Shown: positions 62,901 to 64,000 of the stretch, in pieces
Position numbering within the stretch: the stretch's first letter is position 1
How the letters are laid out: each line of letters starts with the position of its first letter
Program-made: the position numbers and the translations under genes
DNA from: Bretschneidera sinensis
Lineage: Eukaryota > Streptophyta > Magnoliopsida > Brassicales > Akaniaceae
Assembly (NCBI GenBank): GCA_023935145.1
Contig: CM043699.1
Location: forward strand, 142,024,036 to 142,088,035
Direction of reading: 5' to 3'
DNA length: 64,000 nucleotides
The notes under the pieces: generated by a model
Database searches by the model: none
The model's input: only the letters and a program-made list of their open reading frames with translations
Told to the model about the DNA's origin: nothing

Positions 62901-63586
62901 CCTCATTAACTGGACGGGTGTGAACCCAGTGGCAAAGTTTTTTTCAAATTTTAAGCATCAAAATTTAATTTTACATATATCTCAACCTCAAACAGAGTGA
63001 ACATTTCTTTTGTAAGAAATAGAATGGGTGTCATATTATTTTGCAATCAAAACTCAATACACTAAGCATCACCAGAATGCAATGTTTACTTCATAAAATA
63101 AAAGGCTCTACGCAAGAACTTTTAATTGTCAAAAAAAAGCTACTCCTAATATATTGTCCTGGGCAACTGAAAAAACACTAAATTATCAGATAGAAGATGG
63201 TCTAAGCACACTCTTTGACAAACAAAAAAAATATATATAAAATCAACTTTCCTTTTCAGACAACTCTAGGGATACATCGATGCCAAAGCTCTATAAAATC
63301 AATTATGAATAAAATATAAGCTATTATGTCTTCGATGGGCATTATAATAGCAAAATACTAGTCTATTATTTATGTATGAATTCAAATCGGAATGACATGC
63401 ACAGTAGCATTGGAACTTCACGTATACCAGCCTCCTATTATGAGGCTTATAGCGAAACTAATTTAGAAATAAGATCTGAGAAATAGTATAAAATAGTTTC
63501 AAGTTACCTTTTCAATACCACCACGAGAAGTTACCTCCACAAAAAGCTTATGCAAGTCCAACTCTCTTCCCCCTATGATGGGGATC
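59977..63586 (-). CDS. HMGB15: ARID and HMG-box DNA-binding protein, HMGB15-type (5' end not resolved)
   Basis: Five minus-strand exons join in frame: 63586-63508, 62218-62056, 61975-61856, 60909-60509 and 60384-59977 (TGA 59977-59979), about 389 aa visible. The ARID domain spans the first two (IPIIGGRELDLHKLFVEVTS, IMREKRWKEVTAIFNFPSTA, NASFVLRKYYYSLLNHYEQI). A central region (VIGVIDGKFDNGYLVTVEIG, EKLKGVLYQ) precedes a basic nuclear-localisation stretch (QRRRRRKKSEIRRRD). The HMG box follows (PKPNRSGYNFFFAEQHARLK through ELWNKLKDPEKK, then VYQAKALQDKERYR). The tail is acidic. Such proteins bind AT-rich DNA in the nucleus; Arabidopsis HMGB15 acts in pollen development. The first exon starts mid-codon, so upstream exons are missing, one perhaps at 63959-64000. 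Confidence 0.9.
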
Positions 63587-63958
63587 CTACAATCACAACA
63601 CATAAACAATAAAATGTCAATGGTGGAACAAGATAAACAGAAAGTCAATCCAAATCAAGGAGAAGAATGATTAAACAGATGACTGAAACAGGCAATGTAA
63701 AGCTGTCTGTACAAAGCATAAGCAATTCTAGAATTTTTGACATGCCAGCACCCACTTAAGCAGATACAGGTCAGTCTTTCCTATAACTAAGCATGATCCA
63801 ATTGTCTTAGTTATAGTAAGTAAGCACATTAGAAAGAAGTACCGATTCTCCAGTGCTATAACCCTACTTAAATATGCTCTCTTAAAAACCCTACTTAACC
63901 ATGCTCTCTTAAAAACTAAGTCCAATCCAAAATGCAGGATGGATATTCAGTAAATAAC

Positions 63959-64000
63959 CTGTTGTTCTGCAGATGAGGCACATCCAAGAGGAAGTAAAAT
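63959..64000 (-). CDS. Possible upstream exon of the HMGB15-type gene, cut by the window edge
   Basis: On the minus strand an open stretch ends ...HLQNN plus AG before a gttatt donor at 63958, and its phase would join the exon at 63586 (AG plus G). The residues do not clearly match the family's ARID start, so this may be coincidence. Confidence 0.25.

Overview
The window is nuclear DNA of a flowering plant, most likely a rosid eudicot. Intergenic DNA is very AT-rich, genes carry many short GT-AG introns, MITE-type repeats are abundant, and every recognisable gene belongs to a plant family. No species can be named from the sequence alone. No bacterial, organellar or viral region was seen.

Layout. 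Position 1-121: first coding exon of an ERD2/KDEL-receptor gene running off the left edge (minus). 122-16,140: a transposon-dominated block. It is a tandem segmental duplication. Copy A is split by two large terminal-inverted-repeat insertions (829-8,766 and 9,224-13,090). Copy B (about 14,040-16,130) lacks both and so shows the empty sites. Nested in the first insertion is a Mutator-like element (1,605-8,573) carrying broken pieces of a sulfotransferase gene, a chloroplast SppA protease exon and a Ty3/gypsy gag-protease. The second insertion carries two exons resembling the SR140/RRC1 splicing factor. This pattern is Pack-MULE-like gene-fragment capture.

17,240-21,866 (+): complete seven-exon purple acid phosphatase of the PAP15 type, with a MITE directly after its stop codon. 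22,350-25,260: intergenic DNA with fold-back MITEs. 25,261-27,357 (-): three-exon X8-domain, GPI-anchored callose-binding protein (PDCB-like). 29,629-34,379 (-): two-exon ubiquitin protease of the UBP2 type. 36,039-36,665 and 39,245-40,122 (+): tandem pair of snakin/GASA cysteine-rich peptide genes. 41,429-41,921 (+): 4F5/SERF-like small protein whose first intron looks like a minor-spliceosome (U12) AT-AC intron. 42,000-53,600: gene-poor, full of tandem and dispersed repeats. 53,710-55,014 (+): single-exon AP2/ERF transcription factor of the ERF061 type. 55,792-56,577 (-): E2 ubiquitin-conjugating-like gene in which the active-site Cys is replaced by His. 59,977-63,586 and probably beyond the right edge (-): ARID-HMG-box protein of the HMGB15 type.

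The genes do not form a functional cluster; they are ordinary neighbours. They cover ER retrieval, phosphate/phytate metabolism, plasmodesmal callose, deubiquitination, cysteine-rich peptides, transcription and chromatin. UBP2 and HMGB15 are near neighbours in Arabidopsis, which suggests partly conserved gene order. The points most worth a second look are the AT-AC intron, the Cys-less E2, the chimeric gene-capturing transposons and the empty-site duplication.
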